Positions 20,160 to 30,997 of a stretch of 64,000 nucleotides of DNA are shown here, in pieces. The position numbers and the translations under genes were made by a program. This DNA comes from Linnemannia hyalina (taxonomy: Eukaryota; Mortierellomycota; Mortierellomycetes; Mortierellales; Mortierellaceae): positions 2,542,001 to 2,606,000 of the forward strand of contig JAHRHY010000001.1 of NCBI GenBank assembly GCA_019671135.1. The letters are read 5' to 3'. Every line of letters starts with the position of its first letter. The first letter of the stretch is position 1. The notes under the pieces are model-generated. The model was not told where the DNA came from. It saw only the letters and a program-made list of their open reading frames with translations, and searched no databases.

Positions 20160-22136
20160 ATGCCGACCTCTCCAGCGCCATACCAACCAGACTCTCATCC
20201 ACAACAATTAACACCTTCTCCTCCTTCTACTCGACCTCTGTCACCACTGGACATCCCAGAGCTACTCGAACTCATCTTCTCCTACATCAACGGACATACA
20301 CTCAGGATATCCGTCCTTGTCTGCCGACAATGGTATCGCCTAAATCAAGACCGTCTGTTCCGAGAGGTGATTTGGGACATCAATTGGAAACCCTCTGCAC
20401 CGAAACAAGCCCTGAAGCAATTACCCGGTGCCGGACGATTGGTTTTGAGCTGCAGCCAGGAAGCCCTTGAATGGCGTGGTCCCGATCTGCATAATGCCCT
20501 CCTGACCCTCCAGACACCCGCACGCCAATGGACGACAAACTCATCCTTGGCCTGGTATCGAAACTCAGTAACAGCGACAACGGCGACAGAATTTGATAAC
20601 TACAGTCTTCTTCGAGAATTGGTGCTCACAGTGGGACTCAACTTCAAGGACACAGCGATGGATGTCTTGCCATTCCCTCCATCATTGACCAGCCTGACCA
20701 TTCACCAAGACATGCTGGTTTCTCTCGACATTGGGAGAATTCTGGCTATTTGCCCGCTCTTGAGGACCTTGCACCTATCAAGCAAGGTCGTGATGGTATT
20801 CCGAGGACCGTACACGAGTCAAGGAAAGGGTACTCTTCAAGATCCATTGCCGTTGCGGTCCCTGGTTCTCCAACATCCCGCAGTCCGCCAATCATGGATG
20901 GAGGACTTGCTGACGATCACTCCCCATCTCCAGGAACTCCAACTTATCAACGTCAAGGGCTACAACGGCGCACCTTGGCATAGCCCTCGGTTCCGCAACT
21001 ACCTTCAGGGTCTTTCTCTCGGCCACCTCAGGCAGTTCCATTTCTCGCAGCATTGGAGCAGTATCGACGAACCCGACCAAGCAGAGATGGCTTTTGCGAT
21101 TTGCCCCCTGGCAAAGGAGCGGTCTTTTCTCTGCTATGATATGACGCCGGAGATCGTCGGCAGTTTGACAGGGCAGTCAATCATGTTGACGACTCTCGAG
21201 ATTCACCTGCCCTTTGACTCATACTGTTATCGAGATGGCTGGAGGCGGGACACCAATGATCACGGATATCAGTACTCGGCACGACTGTTACATCAACTTC
21301 TCTGTGAATGCTCCAACCTTCGACACCTCAGGACGCTCAAGATACCCTACATGACCTATTGGATGGACATTCACCACCGCCTCGGCTATTTCTCACCCGC
21401 AGAAGGATATGGCCCTTCACGGTCTTCGGTAATGGCTGTGCCTGGGATCTGGATCTGTCGAGGACTGGAGACATTGGACCTGGACCTACACCTTCATGAG
21501 CGCGCAAGAGTGCGAGGAGACTTGCATCTGAGAATCGCTTATGGATATGTCGCCCGAGTCTGCACACACTTACAGGACCTTCGGATTTCGTTTCCGATCA
21601 ACTGTCCCTACCCACCTGGTGATCCAGATTGGGGTTACAGACCGTTTGGTCTGAGCGGGGGGATGTGTTTACTTTCGAGACTGGCGCGTTTGAAGCGTCT
21701 CAGGATAGAGAACAGGGATGGACCTGTCGATTGCCAGCTCGCAGAGTTGAACTGGCTGTGTCGATCTGGACGGATGGAGGAGCACAGAGCGAGGAGGAGG
21801 ACGATTGTTGACGACTGGAAAGAAATTTATGAAAGAGAGGCTGATGTAGAGAGTGTACGTTTGTCGGGCGTCGCCGGTTTGCCTATAATCTTGCTTGGAT
21901 CAGGACGTATTGATTTGGAGTTGATGGAAAGTCTGAAGAACCAGGGCCTTCTTCGGGATGTGGTAGATGCAGTAAAAGATATGGACACGGATGAGTTTGA
22001 TTGTCTACCAGAGTTGCGTCGACTTGCTTGTGGTCGTCACTTGGACCAGACACCGGAGAAGGAAATGAGGTCGGTCTTTTATTCTAGGCCATCTTCATTC
22101 GTCGTCGAATGGCTTTCTTCATGGGGTTGGCTTTGA
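20160..22136 (+). CDS. F-box/leucine-rich repeat protein, intact, 658 aa
   Basis: A single exon starts at the ATG at 20160. The F-box is at residues about 28-75: SPLDIPELLELIFSYINGHT and VLVCRQWYRLNQDRLFREVI. Leucine-rich segments follow, for example FPPSLTSLTIHQDMLVSLDI, GRILAICPLLRTLHL and LPLRSLVLQHPAVRQSWMED. The C-terminal block has GIWICRGLETLDLDLHLHE, GGMCLLSRLARLKRLRI, AELNWLCRSGRMEEHRARRR and PEKEMRSVFY. Several pseudogenes in the window (1425, 39229, 49105) are of this subtype, so it may be the surviving member of a once larger subgroup. Transcripts may share the TATA-bearing upstream region that also fronts the signal-peptide relic at 19868. The predicted role is substrate receptor of an SCF ligase. 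Confidence 0.87.
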   Translation: MPTSPAPYQPDSHPQQLTPSPPSTRPLSPLDIPELLELIFSYINGHTLRISVLVCRQWYRLNQDRLFREVIWDINWKPSAPKQALKQLPGAGRLVLSCSQEALEWRGPDLHNALLTLQTPARQWTTNSSLAWYRNSVTATTATEFDNYSLLRELVLTVGLNFKDTAMDVLPFPPSLTSLTIHQDMLVSLDIGRILAICPLLRTLHLSSKVVMVFRGPYTSQGKGTLQDPLPLRSLVLQHPAVRQSWMEDLLTITPHLQELQLINVKGYNGAPWHSPRFRNYLQGLSLGHLRQFHFSQHWSSIDEPDQAEMAFAICPLAKERSFLCYDMTPEIVGSLTGQSIMLTTLEIHLPFDSYCYRDGWRRDTNDHGYQYSARLLHQLLCECSNLRHLRTLKIPYMTYWMDIHHRLGYFSPAEGYGPSRSSVMAVPGIWICRGLETLDLDLHLHERARVRGDLHLRIAYGYVARVCTHLQDLRISFPINCPYPPGDPDWGYRPFGLSGGMCLLSRLARLKRLRIENRDGPVDCQLAELNWLCRSGRMEEHRARRRTIVDDWKEIYEREADVESVRLSGVAGLPIILLGSGRIDLELMESLKNQGLLRDVVDAVKDMDTDEFDCLPELRRLACGRHLDQTPEKEMRSVFYSRPSSFVVEWLSSWGWL

Positions 22137-23123
22137 TTATGCGATTAAAGATCTAGCTCATTTTTTTTCGGTTCTATGAAGCGATAAAACAAATGTGTGG
22201 TGGGTCGCGTTCCAATGCCGCCTTCATGTTCATGCTGAGAAGACGCGAGAAGTATGTATTTCTATCATTGCTAGATATTGTGATTTTTATTTTATTTTTT
22301 ACTAAACTGGCGCTTCGCCAGGCGTGCAGAAAGGAAAAACAGTTCATAGAGTACCTGATGGCTGGTAGAATCCTTAACGTTTGTATGGTCTGTATGGTTC
22401 TCTGAGCCGGAACCAAAAAGAAGAATGAAAAGGCATAGTATTCCAACAAGGAAAAGGGCCTTGAGCCCGCCGACACGAGTTCGGGTTACTGAAAGTGAGA
22501 CACACGCTTGATATACAGGACGCGTTGTGCTTGAGACAAGGGGAGACTGCTTCTGAAGCTTTGACGCTAATAATGTTCTATGATCAATGAGATGACGGCA
22601 AAGCACGCTCACTCACTGGGATGGTGAGGTATATTCATTCCCTCCTTCCCTGCCGCTTTCTTTCGTTTTCCTTTCTTTATTCTTGCTTTCCTGCACTCTT
22701 TTCTCCTTCCTTTTTTTCTTTTTTCTTACATTCCCTTGCCTTCGCCATCACTACTAACGAGAACAACCAACATATTCACAGTATCATTCTAACAGTCGCG
22801 CTCAGCATCACTTGCCCTTCCAACAACAGATCGACACACCTACCGATCATTTCGGTATCAAACAACACCCTAATTGGAGGTGATGTTTTGACGACAACTG
22901 GCATGTGACTGCCAAGCATTCAAAGTGACGTTGTTTTTTTCATATCTGCTGTTTCAATACCTGCTTCAGTAGGAATCCGAGGTCGCGTTGTGATGCTTTG
23001 TTCACTTGCAAGAATTTAGCTTTCAATTTAGGTATTTAATTGTAACCTTACATCACTGGCTTCCGGGTTACTGTAGATACTCCTGAATTTATGAACTTAT
23101 GAAAGATCGTTCTATTCTAAAAA
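22137..23123. other. Intergenic, with an orphan promoter-like pyrimidine tract
   Basis: At 22635-22740 the plus strand is strongly C/T-rich, like the leaders before the window's F-box genes. No start codon with a conserved product follows. It may be the promoter of a lost gene. Nothing else is supported. Confidence 0.4.
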
Positions 23124-23325
23124 GCCCCTTGCCTGAACTCTATCAATCGTCCCTTGGAATGGTGACGCTTCAACAGCCTAAGAGTGTGACGGCAGGAAAA
23201 ATGCCTATGGCGATTGACACAAATAAAATCAACAACATTCACGTTCAACACCAATGACAATTATAAATTTATTCTTTACAGTGCAAATCGCGTGGTCAGC
23301 GCGCCATGTTTTTTATTTAATAAAA

Positions 23326-25830
23326 TCAAGAAGTGGAAACCCTGCTCAACAACTTGGCCTTCAGTCCGACTGGAGGACTGTAAAACAAGGCCTTTATCTC
23401 ATTCTCTGGGTTCCGCTCATGGTGAACACCACAAGCAATCTTGAACAGCTCCGGTAATATCTTGTACTCGTCAGCATCCATCTCTGCGACCGTATTCACC
23501 ACGTCCTGAAGAAGACCTAGATTTTCCAATCCCGTCACCACCTCCTCATCAAAGGCTCTTGCACCAAGTATCTCACCCGCGATGCCTGCACATTTCTCGA
23601 AACGATCTGCCTCCAACATTGCCTCCCCTCTCAGCCTAGATCCCCACCCATCAACAATCTCTCGCCTCCTTGCCCGATGCTCCTCCGTCCTCCCAAACTT
23701 CGCCAACCAGTTCAACTCCGAGGGGTTCTCACAGACAAAGATCCCGTGCGAGATCCAAAGACGCTCCAGGTGCTGGAGTTTCGAAAGTAAACACAGCCCT
23801 CCCTCCAGAACATAGGGCTCGTATTTGGACGGCCAGCTTTTTATACTTAGGGACTCGCAGAAATGTGGGAATCGGATCCGAAGATTGATGAGCTGTGGAC
23901 AGACAGTGGCGATGTATCCGTAGAGAATCCTGGAACGGTGCTTGCCCTTCTCGATAGCCTGGTCGTGCACGTGTAGTTCCAAGTGGAGTGTTTCCAGTCC
24001 GCGACAGATCCAGATCCCAGGCACGTTGTTTGGGGGTAGAGCTTCTTGTACATCCTCTAGCCACCCCTCCTGTCCCTGGTCGGTTGATGACAGTACGGGA
24101 TATATAGGGATGCGCCGATGCACGTCCATGAAATCAGTCATGTAGTGCATCTTTAGTGTCTTGAGGTGTCGAAGGTTGGGGCACTCGCAGAGTAGTTGGT
24201 GGAGAGGTCGGGCTGTGTACAGGAGTTTGTTGTGCAGGTTCCATCCGTCATGAACACAGCCCGTATACTTGGGTTGAAGAATCTCGAGCGACGTCAGGAA
24301 GACCGGCTGTTCCTTCAAAAAAGTGAGCACTGTTGGCGTCAAGTTGTAGTAGAAGAAGGTACGGTCTTGCGTTTTGGGACAGATGGTCAGGTCGGCTTCG
24401 AGTGGTACGAGGTCGTTACCGTGGCGCCAATACTCCCCGTAGAAGAGTTGCTTGCGGGGAAGCGAGAGCGACTGGAGGTGGGTGCGAAATCGGACCCAGT
24501 CCCAACATTCCCAAGTACGATTGGCGTAGCGGCCCCTTCATGTGCAGAGGATATAAAAAGGCATATAAAAAATATCCAAAGTCCAAGGAACGGAGTGTTG
24601 ACTTCCATAACTGGCATATCTCTTCATAGTGGGCAACAGAACACAGAATAAAATAGCAATAGACAGCACAAGAATTTTTAAAATGTAATCTCTCCCCTGT
24701 ATTTCACGACAAAGATACAGTTGAGAATACAAGTGCTTTAGATGATCACATACAAGAACTACTCTGTCGAATCTTGCAGTGAGGGTTACAGGTTAATAGT
24801 AGATGGACATATTCAAGAGTTTGGTGTGCGAAAAATAAGAAGACTTTGTTGTTTGGAGAATAGGTTGGTGTTTAGTAGGATAGTTAAACAAAAAATGTTA
24901 CAATGGTTGTCTTATATGCTTGGTATCATATATACATTCTCCTCTAATGGACGCGGTGGATATCGTCAAGATCTGCAGAGATGTAACAAACACCATATGA
25001 TAATTTGGACTTGAAAGGCCTCCGTAGATGTACTTTTCGAGTTCAATGAGTTTGAGGGTATCGAGGTTGGGTGTAAGAGTGAGCAGATCCTCGAGCCAGG
25101 ATTGTGGAGCATTAAGATTCGTGAGAACTAGGGATCGGAGCGGTAGACGAGCCGGGAGAGCATTTTTGCCTTGATCGGTGTATGGGCCTTGAACAGTAAC
25201 ATTGTAGGAACTATTCAATTCCAGAGACTCTAGGAGGGGACAGACGACAAGGATCCTTGCGATATCAACTTGCAACCCCCAGAACTTGTCCATCTTCAGA
25301 CTTGTCAAGGTCTCTGGGAAGGTGAGTGAATTCATCCATCCATCCCTAAATTCGCTCGAAGAAAACACCAATTCGCGAAGAGGATGAATAAATCCTTTGA
25401 TAGGGTGTGATCTCGACACAGTCTTGACCAAGGTATCGACAGCAGTTCCTAAAAGTACGAACGGATTGTATCCTTTGGCGGCCTGGATGCTGTGAAGGAT
25501 AATTCGAAGGTCGGCCCTGTTCCAGCTGAGCTGCTCCTGGTTAAGGACGAGACGTTCAGCGCCGTCAAGTCGGGTGAGGGTCTTGAAGGATGAAGAGTGC
25601 TCCCAGCAGACGTCCCAGATGACTTCGCGATGGTGACGGTGTTGGTTGAGATAGAGCCATTTTCGACAGACGAGGAGAACGGTCCTGAGTGCACGTTGGT
25701 TGAGGAAGGAAAATATGTGTTGTAGTAGTTCAGGGACGTCCAGAGGGGAGGTAGGGTGACTTGATGAGGAAGGTGTTGAGGGAACCAGTGACTGGGAATG
25801 CTTGGCGAAAGGACTGAGCCTCAAAAGCAT
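23326..25830 (-). pseudogene. F-box/LRR gene copy interrupted by a ~490-bp insertion
   Basis: This is the copy-A version of the intact gene at 35780. The N-terminal half starts at the ATG at 25830, with residues 28-75 holding SPLDVPELLQHIFSFLNQRA and VLLVCRKWLYLNQHRHHREV. It stays open through LTLTPNLDTLKLIELEKYI, then runs into AT-rich unrelated sequence. Homology resumes at NRTWECWDWVRFRTHLQ near 24520 and continues in one frame to the stop at 23326 (CRGLETLHLELHVHDQAIEK, VLEGGLCLLSKLQHLERLWI, NPENEIKALFYSPP). Both halves are otherwise undamaged, so the insertion is the only inactivating lesion I see. The N-terminal half could still give an F-box protein of about 310 residues with a foreign tail. 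Confidence 0.9.
24531..25020. mobile_element. Candidate MITE-like insertion with imperfect terminal inverted repeats
   Basis: The insert is AT-rich, has no coding capacity and is absent from the paralogous site in copy B. Its left end reads GGCCCCTTCATGTGCA and the reverse complement of its right end reads GGCCTTTCAAGTCCA, an imperfect inverted repeat. Flanks carry a CGTAG duplication (24525-24529 and 25023-25027). If the insert and one CGTAG are ignored, the two halves of the host gene are in the same frame. I cannot assign a superfamily. The inverted repeat is weak, so the size and edges are accurate to within a few bases. Confidence 0.6.
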
Positions 25831-26684
25831 TTTTTTTTGTTTTTGTGTTGGGAATAATGAGGGTACAGAGATATTAAGTTTTTTTTTTTTTTTTTTTTTT
25901 TTCGACAGGACAAGCGTTGAGAAATGATAGTAAGAGGGAAAAGATGATGGCGAAATATGAAAATGAAGGAATGAAGGAATGAAAGAATAAAAGTAATGTG
26001 ATGGCGAAGAAGCGAATGCTCTTTAACAGAATGGGAGTGAGGGTAAATGTGGGGAGGTTGAATGAAAGACAATACTAAAGAAAGAGAAGAGGGAAAGAAA
26101 AGAAAGAAGTTAAAGTGTCTCTGTGCGGCGTGTAAAAGAGAGCCGACCATGCAAAAGGGAGAAGAGCAAGGCGTTACAACCCATCGTTCCTTCTGCGGGT
26201 AAAAGAGCATTGCACTGCCTCTCCGATCGAATGTGAGCAACAGCATAGCCCACACTCACAGTTGTGGTGGTGATGTTGTAGGAGCTAGGAACTCGCGTAG
26301 GTGCACCTAGTTTCTCATTTTTTGTGTGTTGCTGTATGCGTGTGAGCAGTTGTGAGATGTTCGAAAAAAATAAGGTGCGGGAGTTATGCAAGGGTGTAAG
26401 GGTGATAGAAGGCAGGGATGAATAGGAGGAAGAGAGGAGGGAAGAAAAGCGAGTAAAGTGACGAAATAATCGAAGCAAAAAGAGATGAATGATTATTATT
26501 GCGAGATCATTACCAAGGTCTTGGCACCACAAAAAACAAAGAAAGGGTATATGTTTGAGTTTAGATACAGCGGGTGAGTTTAAGGTGGTGGACACCTTCT
26601 CCAAACAGAGCACAACGCATAAACTCACGATGGAACTTTACACGTTGCTTAAAGTTAAGAAAGAAGAAAGGGCGGGCAATACCA

Positions 26685-26692
26685 TGCATGCA
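26685..26692. promoter_or_regulatory. TGCATGCA palindrome upstream of the F-box gene at 27047
   Basis: A perfect eight-base palindrome 355 bases before the start codon. The same octamer occurs at 30725, 34330, 34376 and 60433, each time upstream of a gene start. Confidence 0.4.
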
Positions 26693-27046
26693 GCTTTCAA
26701 GCAACGATATCCTTCACGCATCACGGGGTTGTGACGGGTGTTTTGATAAGGTCAGAACCAACCACACTCCATTCCCTTTGCATCCTCCTGCCAAATCACT
26801 CCTTGCCATCAACTTCTCATTTTCATGCGCCCTTCACTTTCTTCACATCCATTATCACGTTGATCACTACCCACTGCCTTCGCCTACGCTCGCATTCCCT
26901 TCAATTCGTTCATCGCTCCGGCATTACTATTCCTCTTCAACATCACTCTCATTGGCCTTTCATTCCGATTTCCTCTCTTTCTTCTTCTCGCCGCCCTAAC
27001 ATCCTGGCCGCAACAACTGTTACTGGCCATACTCAATCCTTTCGCC

Positions 27047-29002
27047 ATGTACCCTCCGTCACCGCTTCTTTCAACACCCTTCTCGTCAGCCCGACCCTCT
27101 TCCCCTCTGGAGGTCCCGGAACTACTCCAGCTCATCTTCTCCTTCCTCAACCAACGTGCACTCAGGACCGCCATCCTCGTCTGTCGCCAATGGTTCTTCC
27201 TCAACCAGCACCGCCTCCACCGAGAAGTCATCTGGGATTTTGGCTGGAGGCACTCCTCGTCACTGCAAACGCTTGGTCGTCTTGGAGGCGCCGAAAGCCT
27301 AATCCTCGGCAACAACCAAAGGAAGATCGATTGGAAAAGTCTAGATGCGGACTGTCTGCTTAGGTCCGTCCACCCTTCAGGAATCGATCCCGCAGCACGC
27401 CTCAACATAGCAGTAGGATATTTAGTCCGAACCATGACTGGATCACACCCTGTCAAGGAACTCTACAGTCCCCTCCGTAAACTGGAATTGAAAAGCGACT
27501 TTACAGAGGACTGGATCAATAAACTGAGTCTCCCCTCAACATTGACCAGTCTAAAGATCGACAAGACCTGGAAGTTCGAAATAGATGTCGCTCGCATTCT
27601 CATCATCTGTCCGCTCTTGGAGTCTTTGGAGTTGTGGAGCTATTATAATGTCATCGCCCAAGGCCCGTATACCGACCGAGGCAAGGACGTTCTCCCGGCT
27701 CGTTTGCCACTCCGGTCCCTGGTCCTCACTCACCTTCGAGCCCCGCAGTCATGGATTGAGGACCTGCTCTCAGTTACGCCTGATCTCGAAACACTCAAGC
27801 TTATTGGACACGAAAAGTATTACGCCGAGCGCATCACGGAGCACTGGGACTGGGATCGATTCCGCGCCCATCTACAGTCGCTCTCGCTCCCGCGCAAGCA
27901 GCTCCATTACTCAGAGCATTGGCACCACCGCCATGACCTCCTACCACTCGAAGCGGACCTGACCATCTGTCCCAACACCAAGGAGCGTACCTTCTTATAC
28001 TACGACCTGACACCCAGGGTTGCCGCCTTCCTGAAGGAGCAGCCAGTCTTCCTGACCTCGCTCGAGATACTGCAGCCCAAGTACGTGCATTGTGTTCGCG
28101 ACGGCTGGACACAGTACGAGAAACTTCCTTTCACTGCGCGACCGCTGCACGAGCTCCTATGCGAGTCCCCCAATTTTCGACACCTCAAAACCTTGAAGAT
28201 GCATTACATGACCGATTTTATGGATGTGTATCGCCGCATTCCTTTGTATCCGGCATCAGATAGCCAAGAACAGGAACAACAGCAGGAACAGGATACGCCA
28301 CCCCCAAACGTTCCAGGAATATGGATTTGTCGCGGCCTGGAGACACTACACCTGGAACTACACCTTCATGATCCAGTACTCGAGAAGGGACCTCATCACA
28401 CTAGGATCCTGTACGGCTATATCGCCGCTGTCTGTCCACAGCTCATCAACCTCCGGATCCGATTCCCACACTTCTGTAGTACCAACGACAGGGGGATGGA
28501 TGTAAGGTACCGTCCATACGTCCTGGAGGGAGGGCTGTGTCTCCTTGCGAAGCTCAGGTATCTAGAGCGTCTCTGGATTGTGCACTTAAAGTTTGTGTGC
28601 AAGAACGCCTCTGAGCTGAACTGGATAGCGCCATCTGGACGGACCGATGAGCATCGAGAAAACAGAAGGGATGTCATTGATGGCTGGGTAGTGAAGCTGA
28701 GAGAGGAGGCCATGAAGGAAGGTAGTCGTCAGGAGGATAACGCAAAAATAGCGGACGAAATTCTTGGACCACGAGCTGGCGACGAAAAGTTGATGGGTGG
28801 GCTGAGGAACCTGGGCCTCCTTCAAGATGTGGTTGACATGGTTACAGAGATGGACACAGATGGGTACAGTATTCTTCCAGAGTTGTACAAAGTCGCCTGT
28901 GGTATGCATTATGAGCAAAACCCGGAAAAGGAGATGCGGTCGCTTTTCTATTCTCCTCCAGCAGGACTGACATCAAGGTTGCTGAACTGGGTATCATCCT
29001 GA
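27047..29002 (+). CDS. F-box/leucine-rich repeat protein, intact, 651 aa
   Basis: A single exon begins at the ATG at 27047. The F-box is at residues about 19-66: SPLEVPELLQLIFSFLNQRA and ILVCRQWFFLNQHRLHREVI. Leucine-rich segments include LPLRSLVLTHLRAPQSWIED and VTPDLETLKLI. The C-terminal block has GIWICRGLETLHLELHLHD, VLEGGLCLLAKLRYLERLWI, SELNWIAPSGRTDEHRENRR and PEKEMRSLFYSPP. It is the closest relative of the duplicated pair at 23326 and 35780 and lies head to head with copy A (about 1.2 kb between starts). The leader is pyrimidine-rich and carries a TGCATGCA palindrome. The product is a predicted SCF substrate receptor with unknown target. Confidence 0.87.
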   Translation: MYPPSPLLSTPFSSARPSSPLEVPELLQLIFSFLNQRALRTAILVCRQWFFLNQHRLHREVIWDFGWRHSSSLQTLGRLGGAESLILGNNQRKIDWKSLDADCLLRSVHPSGIDPAARLNIAVGYLVRTMTGSHPVKELYSPLRKLELKSDFTEDWINKLSLPSTLTSLKIDKTWKFEIDVARILIICPLLESLELWSYYNVIAQGPYTDRGKDVLPARLPLRSLVLTHLRAPQSWIEDLLSVTPDLETLKLIGHEKYYAERITEHWDWDRFRAHLQSLSLPRKQLHYSEHWHHRHDLLPLEADLTICPNTKERTFLYYDLTPRVAAFLKEQPVFLTSLEILQPKYVHCVRDGWTQYEKLPFTARPLHELLCESPNFRHLKTLKMHYMTDFMDVYRRIPLYPASDSQEQEQQQEQDTPPPNVPGIWICRGLETLHLELHLHDPVLEKGPHHTRILYGYIAAVCPQLINLRIRFPHFCSTNDRGMDVRYRPYVLEGGLCLLAKLRYLERLWIVHLKFVCKNASELNWIAPSGRTDEHRENRRDVIDGWVVKLREEAMKEGSRQEDNAKIADEILGPRAGDEKLMGGLRNLGLLQDVVDMVTEMDTDGYSILPELYKVACGMHYEQNPEKEMRSLFYSPPAGLTSRLLNWVSS

Positions 29003-29640
29003 TCTATTCAAATAAAATCATCGCTATTTGTTTGTGTAGTAATTGTTTTGATCCGGTTAAGATTATTGGGGTGGGTAAATGTGAAAGTTGATAGACAAGG
29101 AAGTGTGCACAACATTCGTCTCCGTTTTTTAATTGTTTTCTTTTTTTGTGAGAGGGAGATGAGCCATCACCTGGGAGTTGTGCCCGTTGTTCCCTCCAAG
29201 CATGTTCGACACGATCTAAGAGCCTGAGGCTGATTGACATTTTCTGTCTTTGGTCAGCACAACTGTTGTCAGTGAGAGACAAGTATACTTTGGTCGAGCT
29301 TCTTTTCCCACAACTGCCTTTTTGCGCCAGAGCGATGGTGTAGCAAGATGGATAATAGTACTTTTGGTCGAAAAAAAAAACCAAAGGGAGAGATGCCCCT
29401 AAGGTGTGTCGACTACGGCAGGCGTCCACTTGAGTGTGCTCGGCATTGTCACGTTTGATCGAGTCAATGGATTCTCCCGAGTTTCGATGTTTCCCGTCCC
29501 TGGGACGTATCTCGTTTGCTGGCGCGTTTGAGCAGCGACCTTGACTCGATGGTATCAAGGAGGCTAAATTGCTCTTTGTCATTACTTTTGGAGTGTATAG
29601 TCAAAATAAACAACAAGGTATCTGCCAGTTGTGAGTGTTT
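29003..29640. other. Intergenic, no supported gene
   Basis: A minus-strand frame of 192 codons with an ATG (29004-29582) fills this gap. It has no recognisable domain, no signal peptide and no similarity to other sequence in the window. I consider it chance, though it is the longest such frame here. Confidence 0.4.
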
Positions 29641-30580
29641 TTATTCTTCTATGAGTCGCCGGTGCCACTTCTTTGGAGGACACAGTAAATGCAGCTTCCT
29701 TTCTGGCCGCCTCATATACAATGATCCCAGAGACAACCTTTCAGACGCCGGCAGAGTCCTGAGCCCTTTTGCGTCCATCTCCTTGACCATCCCTGCAACA
29801 TCCCGATAGAGTCCCAAGCGTCGCACCTGGTACCATATGGCTGCGGCCGACGGCTCTGCGTTTACTGGAGGTCGTCGTGTCCTTGGTTTTCGCTGTGCCG
29901 TCTACAATGACCGGTGTGCCCCAGTCCTCGCCTTTTTTCATGAACTCCCGACTTTCTGCCTTGTCCCTGCTTCTTACCAACAACAACAACAACAACCAAG
30001 AGGTGTCGGGGACGATCCAGCTAAGTACCATCCGCGTCACTGTATCCTCCGAAATCATGAAATCGCGTCCCTCAGACTTAATCCACAACCGTTCCAGACG
30101 TTGCACCAGTGACAATAAACAAAGGCCGCCTCCATTCAACCAGAACGCGGCTGACGTATAATGAAACAATCTGAGTACCGACCCATAATGCTCAGGGCGG
30201 ATGATGACAAGTTCCTGGAGCTGTGGCAGGACGCGGCAGGTGTCCGTTAACACCCGAGGGTCGAATTTACCATTGGGCTCAACGTGGAGTGTTTCCGGGC
30301 CGCGACAGGATCAGATGGCAGATCTTGTCTTGGTATGCTTCATGGGAGTGCTTCTGCGCAGAAGTGCTCCAACAGCGGGCATGTCCTGAGGATCCTGTAG
30401 AGGTCGCAAGACACGCTATATGAGAAACTAACTTTGAGGGTCATCTTTGTGGAGGAAGATGGAAGGGGAAGGTACTGACGTAGTCGTGCGTTACAAAGGC
30501 GATATACAGATTCAGTTCTCGGAGAGGGATAAAGGTGCGCTATGTCGGTATTGATGTCCACTTTACCTGCTCCTGGCCAT
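29641..30580 (-). pseudogene. Degenerate F-box/LRR pseudogene
   Basis: On the minus strand PLRELNLYIAFVT (near 30510) matches the start of the leucine-rich part. LYRILRTCPLLEHFCAEALP matches the GRILNECPLLETLH segment, then LQELVIIRPEHYGS and NGGGLCLLSLVQRLERLWIK match the C-terminal block. After a frame change LGLYRDVAGMVKEMDAKGLR and RRPERKLHLL reach the stop at 29641. The F-box and several hundred central bases are gone and at least three frame changes are needed. The relative cannot be fixed by eye. The remaining motifs resemble the gene at 14178 or 17224. Confidence 0.78.
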
Positions 30581-30724
30581 GGCTTTAGTTTGTGAACAGA
30601 TCCCTCCCGATCCTTTACTTGCTCGGTACTGTACCTGCTTTTTCGATCGCAGTTTTGATTGGTCAATGTATGCAGCATCGGAGTATTCTTTTTCCCCTTG
30701 TCTCGCACTTCCAATTTGTTTGTA

Positions 30725-30732
30725 TGCATGCA
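30725..30732. promoter_or_regulatory. TGCATGCA palindrome upstream of the coiled-coil/LRR gene at 30998
   Basis: It lies 266 bases before the ATG and is embedded in ATGCATGCATGC, followed by the pyrimidine tract 30760-30930. See the other copies at 26685, 34330, 34376 and 60433. Confidence 0.4.
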
Positions 30733-30997
30733 TGCTAAGCAAGTCACTGCGCCTGTTCCTTTCTTCTATCCCGTTCTTCTTTCTTCCTTTGTTTTTTTTC
30801 TTTTTCTTTCTGCCTCTCACGCTGCTCTCTTCCTTTATTTTTTTTCCCTTCTTCTTTCACTCTTTATTCCCTTCCCCCCCCTCACATCACCATCGTCTAC
30901 TCATCTCCCCTTCCCAGACTCTAATCTTTCGCCAACCCGTTCAGCTCATCAATTTCCCCCGCCCAAAACTCAGCGAGCTCGCTACAAAAAATATACC

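Larger units (their letters stand above)
23124..26265. repeat. Segmental duplication, copy A
   Basis: This block and 35577-38223 align along their whole length in the same orientation, from GCCCCTTNCCT at the left edge to CACACTCACAGTTGT at the right. They include 3' flank, F-box gene, poly-T run (25879-25902) and about 360 bases of upstream sequence. Identity by eye is very high apart from the 490-base insert at 24531-25020 and a few small indels. The two copies are about 12.45 kb apart. Confidence 0.95.

Noticed and set aside
29004..29582. Minus-strand open frame of 192 codons with an ATG
   Set aside because: No domain, no signal or membrane segment and no similarity to other sequence in the window; a frame this long can occur by chance among so many frames.
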